Below, piece by piece: positions 15,114 to 22,858 of a stretch of 25,613 bases of DNA. Under the pieces are notes generated by a model, which was not told the DNA's origin, did not search any database, and saw only the letters and a program-made list of their open reading frames with translations. Every line of letters starts with the position of its first letter. Position 1 is the first letter of the stretch. The DNA comes from JAKQHY01 sp034429475 (GTDB taxonomy: Bacteria > Chloroflexota > Anaerolineae > B4-G1 > SLSP01), in assembly GCA_034429475.1 (NCBI GenBank), contig DAOUGD010000137.1:1-25613 (forward strand), read 5' to 3'. A program made the translations under genes and the position numbers.

Positions 15114-17051
15114 TCAATTCTTTCTCTTTTTTGCTGTGGGCTTGAATTTACCTGGTGGTTGAGGCTCAGCCTTTGCGGCCGAGGTCTCATCCGTCGTTTC
15201 AAGGTCCGCCACATTGTAGCTCCAATACACCTGGTCGTAGCCGTATTCGGCCGCCTCTGCGGCTGCCGATGCCGGACTTTTGACCTGGAGCTGACTTTTG
15301 CGCACCAGCACCAGGGCGTGACCAATGTCCTCGATATATCGATATTCGAAGATCGGATCTTCCCAGTCGCGTGGGTCTTCCCAACCCTGCGCCGGGCCCG
15401 CTGCACACGCTATAACCGGTGCAGTGGAGCAGATCTTGGGCGCAGGCGGGCACTCCAGCAACTTCGGCGCAGGCGGGCACTCCAGCAACTTCGGCGCGGG
15501 CGGGCATTTCAAGACAATGGGAGCAGGCTTGCACTCAATGAAGGGAGCAGGAGGGCACTTATGGATCGGCGCCACAGGACAATGGATCGGGGTCGGGCAG
15601 ACAAGCACCGGGTAAAGCTGGTTGTAGGCCCTCTGGAGGTCTGGCTGCGGCCCGATGTGTTGGGTGGCGGGGCCATAGTTGCCATTCACTTGCGGTGATC
15701 CCGTGTTGACTAGAAGATTGCGTATGGCAAGCGGAGTCAGGACGGCATCGCCTTTACCCTTGCGAATGCCTTGAATGCACAATACCGCGCTTACGATCTG
15801 TGGCGAGGCGGCGGAGGTGTTCTTGAAGTCTCCAGTGTATGTGCGGTTCGGGCCGCCGCCCCACAGATCGCCCCCGCCGGTGGTGCAAACCTCCCGGCCC
15901 TGGCCCTGCACATCCAAACGGCTGCCGAAGTTTGAGTACAGCCAGCGCGAGCGGTGCGGGCCGTAAGTACCGCTGGGCGGGCAGGCCGCGCCGACCATAA
16001 TGGCGCCCGAGTCACGTACAGCTCGCTGGAGGATATTTCCGCCACCACCTTGGTTGGCCGGGCGAACGTACATATCAAGATCGTAGGTGCCGTTGCCAGC
16101 TGCTTCGACGACGATCACGCCTGAGGCAACTGCGGCCACAATTGCGTCGTAGTTTGCTTCGACAACCTCGACTGGCCTGTAGCCGGTCTGCAACTCGATG
16201 AGGATTACGTCACCAGCGCTCAGGGCAGACACTGCTTGGTTGATGCAGTCAGCGATGGGGCTGTCGTCGGCAGAGCAAAGAACAGCAACCTGAGCGTCCG
16301 GCGCAATGCCCATAACACCCCAGTCATTGTGCTCCGAGACGATCTCACCAAGCACTTGCGTACCGTGGTCGTCGTTATTGTTCACGCCGTAGATAGGGGT
16401 GGTCGCGTCGGTGTTAAGATCTTCGTGGAGGACGTTCCAGCCGAACTCAATATCAGCGAAGCGCATGTTGGCCCCCTTGCCGCCCACCTTCGTCCAGGCG
16501 AAGCGAGCGTCGATACCACCCGCACTCGCCGCCTCCAAGTAAGTTTGGTGGCTCGACAGGTCAGGGGTAAGCAGGATAGGCCCAGGCGGACAAATAACGG
16601 GCGCGGGTGGACAAAAATGCGGCGCGGGTGGGCACAGTATAGGGCCAGGTGGACACGCCGTAGTGAACACCATGCCCTCTAATAGAATGTCTGGCTCCTT
16701 TGACGCTACATCGTATTCGGGTTCAACGTAAGCCATCGCCACGCCTGGAAGATCACGTAACTTCTCGGCGAGAGCTTCAGCATTGTCGGCAGCGACGTCG
16801 ACCCGATAGTACAGGTTGAGATTCGGTGCCTTTACGCCGGAGACTATCCTATTAGCTTCGGCGGCCAGGTCGGCTACAGGGCGGGTGAAGAGAGGAGCGA
16901 CACAGGCGTCAGGATAGGCGGCCAGCACCGTCTTCAGTCCGGCGGATAGCTCGGCATCAGTGGTGTTGAACGCCTCGTTCTCTACCCGAGCCTGCACCTT
17001 TTCATGAAATTTGACGACAACCATCTTGGATACAGAATGCTTGACTGACAT
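15114..17051 (-). CDS. Subtilisin-like (S8) serine protease with two blocks of Cys-Pro repeats
   Basis: A 645-aa protein with no signal peptide. Residues about 10-115 resemble an I9-type inhibitory propeptide, ending LPGVAMAYVEPEYD. Residues 133-160 hold four perfect 7-residue repeats (CPPGPIL, CPPAPHF, CPPAPVI, CPPGPIL). The catalytic domain (about 165-475) keeps D200, H229 (DHGTQ), oxyanion N320 (EAAGNG) and S413 (NTSAASP). Residues 485-553 hold nine more Cys-x-x-Ala/Gly-Pro-like units at 6-9 residue spacing, with Cys at 485, 491, 499, 507, 516, 525, 534, 541 and 549. A charged tail of about 90 residues ends in a Lys-rich segment. AGGAGGT lies 6 nt before the ATG. The radical SAM gene starts 8 bp downstream. 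Protease activity is well supported; the repeats are unrecognised and may be modified by the maturase or bind metal. Confidence 0.93.
   Translation of the reverse strand: MSVKHSVSKMVVVKFHEKVQARVENEAFNTTDAELSAGLKTVLAAYPDACVAPLFTRPVADLAAEANRIVSGVKAPNLNLYYRVDVAADNAEALAEKLRDLPGVAMAYVEPEYDVASKEPDILLEGMVFTTACPPGPILCPPAPHFCPPAPVICPPGPILLTPDLSSHQTYLEAASAGGIDARFAWTKVGGKGANMRFADIEFGWNVLHEDLNTDATTPIYGVNNNDDHGTQVLGEIVSEHNDWGVMGIAPDAQVAVLCSADDSPIADCINQAVSALSAGDVILIELQTGYRPVEVVEANYDAIVAAVASGVIVVEAAGNGTYDLDMYVRPANQGGGGNILQRAVRDSGAIMVGAACPPSGTYGPHRSRWLYSNFGSRLDVQGQGREVCTTGGGDLWGGGPNRTYTGDFKNTSAASPQIVSAVLCIQGIRKGKGDAVLTPLAIRNLLVNTGSPQVNGNYGPATQHIGPQPDLQRAYNQLYPVLVCPTPIHCPVAPIHKCPPAPFIECKPAPIVLKCPPAPKLLECPPAPKLLECPPAPKICSTAPVIACAAGPAQGWEDPRDWEDPIFEYRYIEDIGHALVLVRKSQLQVKSPASAAAEAAEYGYDQVYWSYNVADLETTDETSAAKAEPQPPGKFKPTAKKRKN
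15442..15495 (-). repeat. 27-bp tandem duplication in the Cys-Pro repeat coding region
   Basis: Two identical 27-bp copies (15442-15468 and 15469-15495) encode two identical CPPAPKLLE units. The perfect identity, including third positions, indicates a recent duplication and shows how the repeat block grows. Flanking units are more diverged. Confidence 0.9.
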
Positions 17052-17590
17052 CGGAAACCTCCTGATATAGATTGCTCTGTGTTTAGTTACTGATGTTTCA
17101 GATAATTAACAGAGGACGTTAAACAATGTTAATGCTTGGCTTGTCCATCATTACTTTTTCATCAGTTTGCCTACAAAGATATGTATGCTCAGTAGATGAA
17201 AAATCTATGCGTAGTAACCACTTCAGTGGTTCTTTTGACGACTAAAGTCGTTACTACAACCCAAATTTTCATCTACTGATGCTGGTTTGCGTTCGAGGTA
17301 GCTCTATAGTTAATTGTGGTCAGACGCATCATCGGGCGACCAGTTCCCGCGTCACCCGGGAGTGACGGGCGCGGTGTCTTGGGGGGTCCAGCGCGGGGGC
17401 CACTTTAATTAACTGGGAGGCTGCCATTGATGGTTGGGTGTACCAAAAACACTGATGAAAACCTGATCCAATATTGCTTTTCTAGCCACATCCTCCTTTC
17501 TTCTAATTCGCTAGCGTTTCTTCCACACACATAGTAAGCTATGGCGATTCCCCAACCTCAGCGGCGGACACACAATCACGTCAGCCAATT
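17052..17590. other. 539-bp intergenic region upstream of the subtilase
   Basis: No convincing gene. It contains the subtilase ribosome site at its left end, an AT-rich stretch with only weak promoter-like sequence, a nested palindrome (17189-17279), a GC-rich patch (about 17328-17402) with a small hairpin (GTCAC/GTGAC arms at 17352-17367), and a strong AAAGGAGG on the minus strand (17492-17499) leading only into short open frames of under 30 codons. It separates the subtilase-radical SAM pair from the regulator genes. Confidence 0.7.
17189..17279. repeat. Nested palindromic element (REP doublet/REPIN-like)
   Basis: Outer arms of 14 bp (17189-17202 and 17266-17279) enclose an inner 8-bp stem GTAGTAAC/GTTACTAC (17211-17218 and 17250-17257), which in turn holds two hairpins: AACCACT-TC-AGTGGTT (17216-17231) and ACGACT-AA-AGTCGT (17238-17251). 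The two halves are similar units in opposite orientation. It can fold on either strand into a cloverleaf-like shape. No associated transposase is in the window. Confidence 0.8.
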
Positions 17591-18028
17591 CTACCGGGTT
17601 TGGCCGGTCTGCGTTACTCGCCAGATAGTCGGCAGTAGCTCAGTGATCAAACCTGCCTTGCTAACAAGCTCATCCGCGCCAGCGTCCACTACCGCTTGCC
17701 GGTACGCCTCCCCCTCCGCCAACGTCAAAGCAATAATCCCAACACCAGGCAGCAATTCCCGCAAGCGAGTAATGATTTCCAACCCAATTTCATCCAAGCC
17801 AACCAGGATCACCTGCGGTTCCAAAGTCCGCGCGTAAGTTGTCGCTTGTTGATAGTCACAAACCGCGCCAACAACATTGATCCCGGATTGGCGTTGCAGA
17901 AAGTCGGCGGCGGCTCGTAAAAAGGGCTCATGGTTATCTACAAGTAAAACCCGGATCCTGCTATCCTCTCTACCCGACGTGGGGGACATTGGCTTCTCGC
18001 TTTCTTCGTACTCTTCATTGTCACCCAA
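17591..18028 (-). CDS. Stand-alone degenerate receiver protein
   Basis: A single CheY-like receiver without output domain. The first strand is VLLVDNHEP (acidic pair reduced to D-N) and the phospho-acceptor strand reads EPQVILVGLDEIG, placing Gly where active receivers have Asp. The Thr (IIALT) and Lys (ELVSKAG) positions are kept. It therefore keeps the fold but should not be phosphorylated in the normal way. Start is uncertain: a TTG at 18028 with AAAGG 6 nt upstream gives 145 residues, an ATG at 17989 gives 132 that still cover the domain. It lies downstream of the second kinase-regulator pair, separated by a strong terminator at 18070-18095, so it probably has its own promoter. A protein-protein interaction role in that pathway is inference. 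Confidence 0.82.
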   Translation of the reverse strand: MGDNEEYEESEKPMSPTSGREDSRIRVLLVDNHEPFLRAAADFLQRQSGINVVGAVCDYQQATTYARTLEPQVILVGLDEIGLEIITRLRELLPGVGIIALTLAEGEAYRQAVVDAGADELVSKAGLITELLPTIWRVTQTGQTR

Positions 18029-18069
18029 TTTATGCCTTTCATCTATACATAATTTCCCTACCTTCCAAC

Positions 18070-18095
18070 AAAAAACGCCCCCAGAAGTGGGGGCG
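18070..18095 (-). terminator. Rho-independent terminator after the second NarL regulator
   Basis: Minus-strand stem CGCCCCC/GGGGGCG (18089-18095 with 18076-18082) and a 6-nt loop, followed by six T residues. It lies 25 bp beyond the stop of the regulator at 18120. Confidence 0.9.
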
Positions 18096-18119
18096 GAAGT
18101 ATGTAGTGTGCGGGCTGCG

Positions 18120-18773
18120 CTATTTGTCGAGAAAAACGAGCTGGTGCTTGATCGCCGCGCGCACCAGACCGGCGACGTCGTGTACGTCCAGCTTGGACAT
18201 CAGATTGGCGCGGTGTTTTTCCACAGTTTTTATGCTAATTTTCAGCATGTGAGCGATACCCGTATTGGTATGACCTTCACAGATGAGTTGCAGCACCTCG
18301 CGTTCACGCGGCGTGAGCTGTGCAAATAGAGCGGATGCATCCGCTTCTTTTTGAGAAGCCAGATAATCGGTCACAATAGCGCCGGAAATCGCCGGGCTCA
18401 AGTACATCTCCCCTCGGCTGGCCGCGCGGATGGCAAGCAGCAGCTCTTCCATAACTGAACCCTTAAGCAGGTAACCCATTGCGCCGCTTCGCAATGATTG
18501 GCGCACCAACGCTGTATCCGAGTACATCGAGAGCATAATGACTCGTGTAGACAAGTCCATAGCGCAAATGCGTTCGACAGCCTGAGCGCCGCTCAAGCGC
18601 GGCATAGAAAGGTCCATTACCAGCACATCGGGACGCAGCCGTCGAGTTAATTCGATAGCTTCCTGCCCGTCGGCCGCCTCACCGATGACCTCAATGTCGC
18701 TAGATTTATCCAGCAATGCACAGATACCTTGCCGTACCAGGTGATGGTCATCCGCTACAACGACGCGAATCAC
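18120..18773 (-). CDS. NarL/FixJ-family response regulator
   Basis: A 217-aa regulator read from a GTG at 18773. The receiver has D8-D9, phospho-acceptor D54 (LVMDLSMP), a Ser at the switch position (IMLSMYS) and Lys in GYLLKGS. The LuxR-type helix-turn-helix is at about residues 150-210 (LTPREREVLQLICEGHTNTGIA, KISIKTVEKHRANLMSKL). The GTG overlaps the kinase stop as GTGA, and GGAGGAAGG lies just upstream inside the kinase end, so the two are translationally coupled; longer readings from upstream starts would lack this. A strong terminator follows. It should be phosphorylated by the PAS-GAF kinase next to it; its targets are unknown. Confidence 0.94.
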   Translation of the reverse strand: MIRVVVADDHHLVRQGICALLDKSSDIEVIGEAADGQEAIELTRRLRPDVLVMDLSMPRLSGAQAVERICAMDLSTRVIMLSMYSDTALVRQSLRSGAMGYLLKGSVMEELLLAIRAASRGEMYLSPAISGAIVTDYLASQKEADASALFAQLTPREREVLQLICEGHTNTGIAHMLKISIKTVEKHRANLMSKLDVHDVAGLVRAAIKHQLVFLDK

Positions 18774-20782
18774 TGACCTTCCTCCGAACTTTTCCCGCTG
18801 ACCGGCAGACACGCAGTCAGACAAACACCCCGCCCAGGTTGAGATTTTATCTTCAGCCACCCACCCAATGACTCCAGTCGCTCTTGCATCCCCAATAACC
18901 CAATGCCCATCGGCCAGCCCAGGGTGGATAGGCGAGCCTGTTCGTCAAAGCCATGACCATCGTCTGCCACCGCCAGATTTACCCTATCGTTGTCGTAATA
19001 AAGTGCAACCTCAACCTGATTTGCTCCGGCGTGCTTGGCCACATTGGTCAAGGCTTCCTGCAAAAAGCGATAAAGACAAATGTTAGCCTCATCGGACAAC
19101 TTCGGGAGTATCGCCGGATCAGTGTAGGTAATGCTTAGTTGCGTGTACTTGGAAAACTCTTCACAAAAACCTTGTAGAGCGGGCTTGAGGCCCGCTGCAT
19201 CCAGGGTTGGCGGCCGTAGGTCGTGCGCTAATGACCGAAGGTGTTCCATCGTATTTGCTGTCAAAGTCATAGCGTTGCGCAAACGTTGATGGAGCGAGTC
19301 AAATTCAGTGGGCAGGTCTTCTTGGAGCAATCCGAGACTGATCTTTAACGCGATCAGAGCCTGACCGGCTTCGTCGTGCAGGGCGCGCGCCAGACACCGG
19401 CGTTCTTCTTCCTGAGTTGAAATCATTTGCTGGGTGAGCCTGCGCAGCCGCGAACGGCTAGTATTCAACTGTTCCATCAGCCAGGATTGTTGGATGGCGA
19501 TTGCAAGTGACTCGGCAATTTCTTTGGCAATGTCTATATATTCGGAGACGAAGGGGCCGGGGGTCTCCGTTCCGAGGCTGAGAGCACCAATGGATGTATT
19601 CTCAACCATGAGCGGAACACTGAGAAGGGAACGGATATGCCACCTGCGTAATACCTGAATGGCTCGTGAGAATTGAGGAACAGTAAGCGTGTCTTCCAAC
19701 GTGTGGATTCTCCCTTGTTGGAGGGATTCAATGAGTTCGCTGATTCCGTTGAACGCCGCCATAGGTAAACAGATTTCCTCCTGCACTACCCATTCATCGT
19801 TGATTTCAGCAGCGAGGACAATGATGACACCGGATTCAGGTTCAAATAGGGAAACAATGCCCCCAAAACAAGGTATCAACCGTCGAATATGATGTAGGGC
19901 CACTTCCGCAATGGTTTTTGGCGACCGTACTGACAGAATCGCCTGGTCCATTTCGTGCAGGATCTTCAATCGTGCCGTGCATCTTTCTGCCTGCTGTTCG
20001 AGTGCTTCCCGTGCTCGTTGCAATCCCCATTGCATTTCCTTGATTTCAGTGATTTCCCTCACCACCGCTACCGACCCTGTGAAATCGCCGTCCAGAAATA
20101 CCGGAGACATTTTGCCAAAAAACCATCTGATCTTACCGTTGATTTCAAGCCAGTACTCATACTGAGCCACTTCGCCGCGTCTATTTTTTTCCATAGCCTC
20201 AACGAATGGAGTTTGCATTCGAGAAGGCATCACCTCAGAATGTGTTTTCCCTAGAAAATCTTCTGGAGGCATATAGAGACCATCCATCCGAGGAGAATGA
20301 TGAAAAATAAAACGTTCCTCGCTGTCAAAGACAAATACGAGGTCAGCCATAGATGACAATATGCTATTGAGTCTGTTCTCAGACGCTTTTAATGATGATT
20401 CGCAGGATTGCCGGTAGAAACCAATGGCTAAGGAACTAATGAGAGTAGACAGACGCGGTTGCAATAAAGTGATCTGGTCGGCAGGTAAACCCTGGATGAG
20501 CCGCAGAGCCAGCAATCCCTGAATTGTGGCGAATACTTCCAGATTGGTATGACAAACGTACGCCAGCGAAACGCCGAGGACTTCCGCTTGCCGGGGATCA
20601 AACGGCTCTGAAAGCAGGCATTCAATGAGTTGTTCCGCTAAATTGACAAGTTCACTGCGTACTTCCGGTTCAGTCTGAGGCCCAGGGTGGGTGTCTATAG
20701 AAGCTTGGTGCAAAACATCGAAAATAGAAGTGCGCCGTTCTCGCAAGATCCGCCGAAGTTCTAGCCGATCTGCCAAACACAT
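18770..20782 (-). CDS. Cytoplasmic PAS-GAF sensor histidine kinase (HisKA_3 type)
   Basis: A 670-aa kinase with no membrane segments. Residues 1-130 are an unassigned helical region. A PAS domain covers about 135-255 (RLNSILSSMADLVFVFDSEER, ending VAVVREITEIK), a short coiled coil about 255-280, a GAF domain about 285-440 (including HIRSLLSVPLMVENTSIGALSL), the phosphotransfer helix with H469 in CLARALHDEAGQAL, and an ATPase domain at about 560-662 (N box FLQEALTNVAKHAGA, G box VADDGHGFD, GIGLLGMQER). The ATG at 20782 has AGGTGG 6 nt upstream and is preferred to the GTG at 20791. A promoter lies about 120 bp upstream. It overlaps its regulator by 4 bp. The ligand for the PAS or GAF domain cannot be predicted. 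Confidence 0.94.
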   Translation of the reverse strand: MCLADRLELRRILRERRTSIFDVLHQASIDTHPGPQTEPEVRSELVNLAEQLIECLLSEPFDPRQAEVLGVSLAYVCHTNLEVFATIQGLLALRLIQGLPADQITLLQPRLSTLISSLAIGFYRQSCESSLKASENRLNSILSSMADLVFVFDSEERFIFHHSPRMDGLYMPPEDFLGKTHSEVMPSRMQTPFVEAMEKNRRGEVAQYEYWLEINGKIRWFFGKMSPVFLDGDFTGSVAVVREITEIKEMQWGLQRAREALEQQAERCTARLKILHEMDQAILSVRSPKTIAEVALHHIRRLIPCFGGIVSLFEPESGVIIVLAAEINDEWVVQEEICLPMAAFNGISELIESLQQGRIHTLEDTLTVPQFSRAIQVLRRWHIRSLLSVPLMVENTSIGALSLGTETPGPFVSEYIDIAKEIAESLAIAIQQSWLMEQLNTSRSRLRRLTQQMISTQEEERRCLARALHDEAGQALIALKISLGLLQEDLPTEFDSLHQRLRNAMTLTANTMEHLRSLAHDLRPPTLDAAGLKPALQGFCEEFSKYTQLSITYTDPAILPKLSDEANICLYRFLQEALTNVAKHAGANQVEVALYYDNDRVNLAVADDGHGFDEQARLSTLGWPMGIGLLGMQERLESLGGWLKIKSQPGRGVCLTACLPVSGKSSEEGQ

Positions 20783-20903
20783 CGGGGCCACCTTTCAAGT
20801 ATTGGGGACATGGGGTGTTCTCGGTTCACATACAGCGTTATACTCTGGAAAGACTCTAGTCCAAAAGTCTTGTGTCCCAAGAGAAAATATGCTCACTTCT
20901 TAA

Positions 20904-20931
20904 ATTATATACAAAATACCTGGGTTTACAA
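20904..20931 (-). promoter_or_regulatory. Promoter of the PAS-GAF kinase operon
   Basis: On the minus strand TTGTAA (20926-20931), a 16-nt spacer and a perfect TATAAT (20904-20909). Transcription from here gives a leader of about 115 nt before the kinase ATG. The rest of 20783-21036 is AT-rich and shows no gene. Confidence 0.6.
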
Positions 20932-21036
20932 TAAAAAAACCTTTTGGCTAGAGCCGATAATCACACTAATTCTGGTTCTTAAAATTTTTCGAGGAACAAA
21001 AACAGGGAGAGAATCATTAAAACCGGCCGAGTAATC

Positions 21037-21080
21037 CAAAACAAAGGGGCACGCCTCAGTGACAAACTGTGCGTGCCCCT
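21037..21080 (-). terminator. Rho-independent terminator after tRNA-Asn
   Basis: Perfect 10-bp arms AGGGGCACGC/GCGTGCCCCT (21045-21054 and 21071-21080) followed on the minus strand by TTTGTTTT. It lies about 20 bp beyond the tRNA 3' end. Confidence 0.85.
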
Positions 21081-21100
21081 CAATCTCAAATACATGTGAG

Positions 21101-21173
21101 CTGGGATGGAAGGACTCGAACCTTCAACGATCCGGTTAACAGCCGGGTATTCTACCGATTGAACTACATCCCA
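21101..21173 (-). tRNA. tRNA-Asn (anticodon GTT)
   Basis: A 73-nt cloverleaf on the minus strand. The acceptor stem is TGGGATG/CATCCCA with a G discriminator, the D arm is GTTC/GAAT, and the T arm contains GGTTCGAGTCC. The anticodon loop is CTGTTAA with GTT at positions 34-36, which decodes Asn. One C-A mismatch sits at the top of the anticodon stem. The 3' CCA is not encoded. It has its own promoter and terminator. Confidence 0.95.
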
Positions 21174-21185
21174 ATGATGAGAGGC

Positions 21186-21213
21186 ATTATACCGTAAGGT
21201 GAAAAATGTACAA
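21186..21213 (-). promoter_or_regulatory. Promoter of tRNA-Asn
   Basis: On the minus strand TTGTAC (21208-21213), a 16-nt spacer and a perfect TATAAT (21186-21191). The tRNA begins 12 nt after the -10 box, so the primary transcript has only a few leader bases. Confidence 0.75.
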
Positions 21214-21261
21214 GCAATCGCCTGACATTTGTCATCTTTCACCGAGTTTCTTTCAGCTTCA

Positions 21262-22851
21262 CTAGGGTACAACGCACGGTGTTCCCGTTTGCTCGGTCAC
21301 GTCAATAAAAGTGTAGGGGCGCTCCCAGGTGGAAAAATAGTTTCTATCTTCCAGAAAACCTAGATTGGTGTTGAAGTAGGCATCCAGAATCAGGCGGAAG
21401 GAATTGACGGGTGTGATGGATTCGTACAGCTCCGAGGCATTCTCGCCGGGCAAGTAGTAAGCGTTGAGAATCGCGAAGCGCTCGCGCATGCAGGAATTCT
21501 CCGGCGCATTGAAGTCCAGCAGCAGTCCCGATCCGTGATCGGCTTGCACGACAATGATCGGCGGCGTTGCGGAGCGAGTTAACAGATCATCCACCAGTTT
21601 TTCCAGCAAGGTGTTGATATAGGCCAGTTCGTCTGGGTACCGCTGGCGATATTCCTCAAAAGTGCCAGGGTAGCCGCTGCCATCCCCGATGAAGTACGCA
21701 TAGTCTGGTTCTACCGGGTTGCCCTCACGATCCAGGACAAACGGCGGATGCGGCCCCAGTACGTGCGCGAATACGAACTTGGGGCCGGGGATAGTATCCG
21801 GTATTTCGGAGAGCTGCTCAAAGGCGTACAGAATGCCGGCGCGATGGGCTGCATAGCCGGGCCACGGCGCCTCAATGTCCAGGGCTTTTACTACCCATTG
21901 GGCCGCCGTGCGGGAGAGCAAGAAGCTTTCAAATTCGTTCAATACACCGTGACTGTAATGGGTGAAGCGATGGTCGGCGCGAGTCATATCTGTCTGAAAC
22001 AGTGAGGATACAGAGACAGTGGTGTAGCCAAGTGATTTCAGGATGGCCTGTAGCCGATTATTTTGAATCAGAGCATTCATGGGCCAACGGTTGGCCGAGT
22101 TTTGCAGGGGCGTCACCCACTCGTTGATGTAGTCCAGGTTCAACGACGAAGACAGCGACAGTAGCGTTTGGATGTAGTTGCTCTGGGCCGCCTCTGCCAC
22201 GTAAAATCCCCGGTCTTGTAAGAAGGCGATGGCATCGGTATTATCGGAGTCAAACACTTCTTTCAGCACATCCGCCCGCACATAGCCATCCAGGATGATG
22301 TAATAGATGTCGGGACGCTCTGTCTCTGCATCAAGAGAGATTGCGGGAAGCGCGGTCTGTCGTTCCTTGACGTTCCCCAGTGTGCCGGAAGAGGCCAGCA
22401 GAAAGTTTACGATGTAGTAGGCCGGCACCAGCATCAGGGCCAGGAGCAGGATGTTCAGAAAATTGACAACCACCGCCGGTTGCTTGAGCTTTCGCCACAC
22501 CCACGGTTCACTTACCAGGATGGCGGCCAGCGCCCACAAAGTCAAAATCACTACGCCCCGCGTCCAATCCGACTTTAGCCAGGAGAATCTCCCCAAAAAG
22601 TCGTGGATGGAACCATAGTAAAGGAAAAAGTAGAGACAGCCGGCAGCCAGCGCCCCCGCACGATGCGCCTCTTTGAGCCATAGATTGAGCAAGGCAGTGA
22701 GCAGGGCAGCGACGACTCCCACCACTATCAGCGGGCGTATGATCTGAATGGCCTGAATCTGAGCGATATTGGGCGCCGTGCGTAACAGCACGTAATTCAG
22801 CGCCACCCACACCGGAAAGATGACGTAGCTTTTCTTAGTTTTTTCCATTGA
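21262..22851 (-). CDS. Membrane-anchored AlkP/sulfatase-fold protein (LTA synthase/PEtN transferase-like)
   Basis: A 529-aa protein with about five membrane segments in residues 1-180 and a large C-terminal domain of the alkaline phosphatase superfamily. Domain landmarks are RPDIYYIILDGYVRADVL (metal-binding Asp), a Thr-containing QSNYIQTLLSLSSSLN stretch where the nucleophile is expected, FAHVLGPHPPFVLD, and VVQADHGSG with the Asp-His metal ligands. Relatives transfer phosphoglycerol or phosphoethanolamine to cell-surface polymers or hydrolyse sulfate esters. The longer open frame runs back into the preceding gene; the ATG at 22851 has AGAGG upstream and follows the double-GNAT stop by 7 bp. 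It is the last gene of the operon-like run before tRNA-Asn. Precise substrate unknown. Confidence 0.85.
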   Translation of the reverse strand, partial: SMEKTKKSYVIFPVWVALNYVLLRTAPNIAQIQAIQIIRPLIVVGVVAALLTALLNLWLKEAHRAGALAAGCLYFFLYYGSIHDFLGRFSWLKSDWTRGVVILTLWALAAILVSEPWVWRKLKQPAVVVNFLNILLLALMLVPAYYIVNFLLASSGTLGNVKERQTALPAISLDAETERPDIYYIILDGYVRADVLKEVFDSDNTDAIAFLQDRGFYVAEAAQSNYIQTLLSLSSSLNLDYINEWVTPLQNSANRWPMNALIQNNRLQAILKSLGYTTVSVSSLFQTDMTRADHRFTHYSHGVLNEFESFLLSRTAAQWVVKALDIEAPWPGYAAHRAGILYAFEQLSEIPDTIPGPKFVFAHVLGPHPPFVLDREGNPVEPDYAYFIGDGSGYPGTFEEYRQRYPDELAYINTLLEKLVDDLLTRSATPPIIVVQADHGSGLLLDFNAPENSCMRERFAILNAYYLPGENASELYESITPVNSFRLILDAYFNTNLGFLEDRNYFSTWERPYTFIDVTEQTGTPCVVP

Positions 22852-22858
22852 TGCCTCT

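Noticed and set aside
17189..17279. CRISPR repeat
   Set aside because: Palindromic but present once, with no spaced direct copies and no cas genes.
17328..17402. Riboswitch or structured RNA in the GC-rich patch
   Set aside because: One 5- to 6-bp hairpin only; no consensus of a known riboswitch class could be recognised.
17405..17491. Short minus-strand frame (28 codons from ATG 17491) as a precursor peptide for the radical SAM enzyme
   Set aside because: The ATG abuts the AAAGGAGG with no spacer, there is no Cys, and no leader/core organisation is visible. Kept only as a weak finding.
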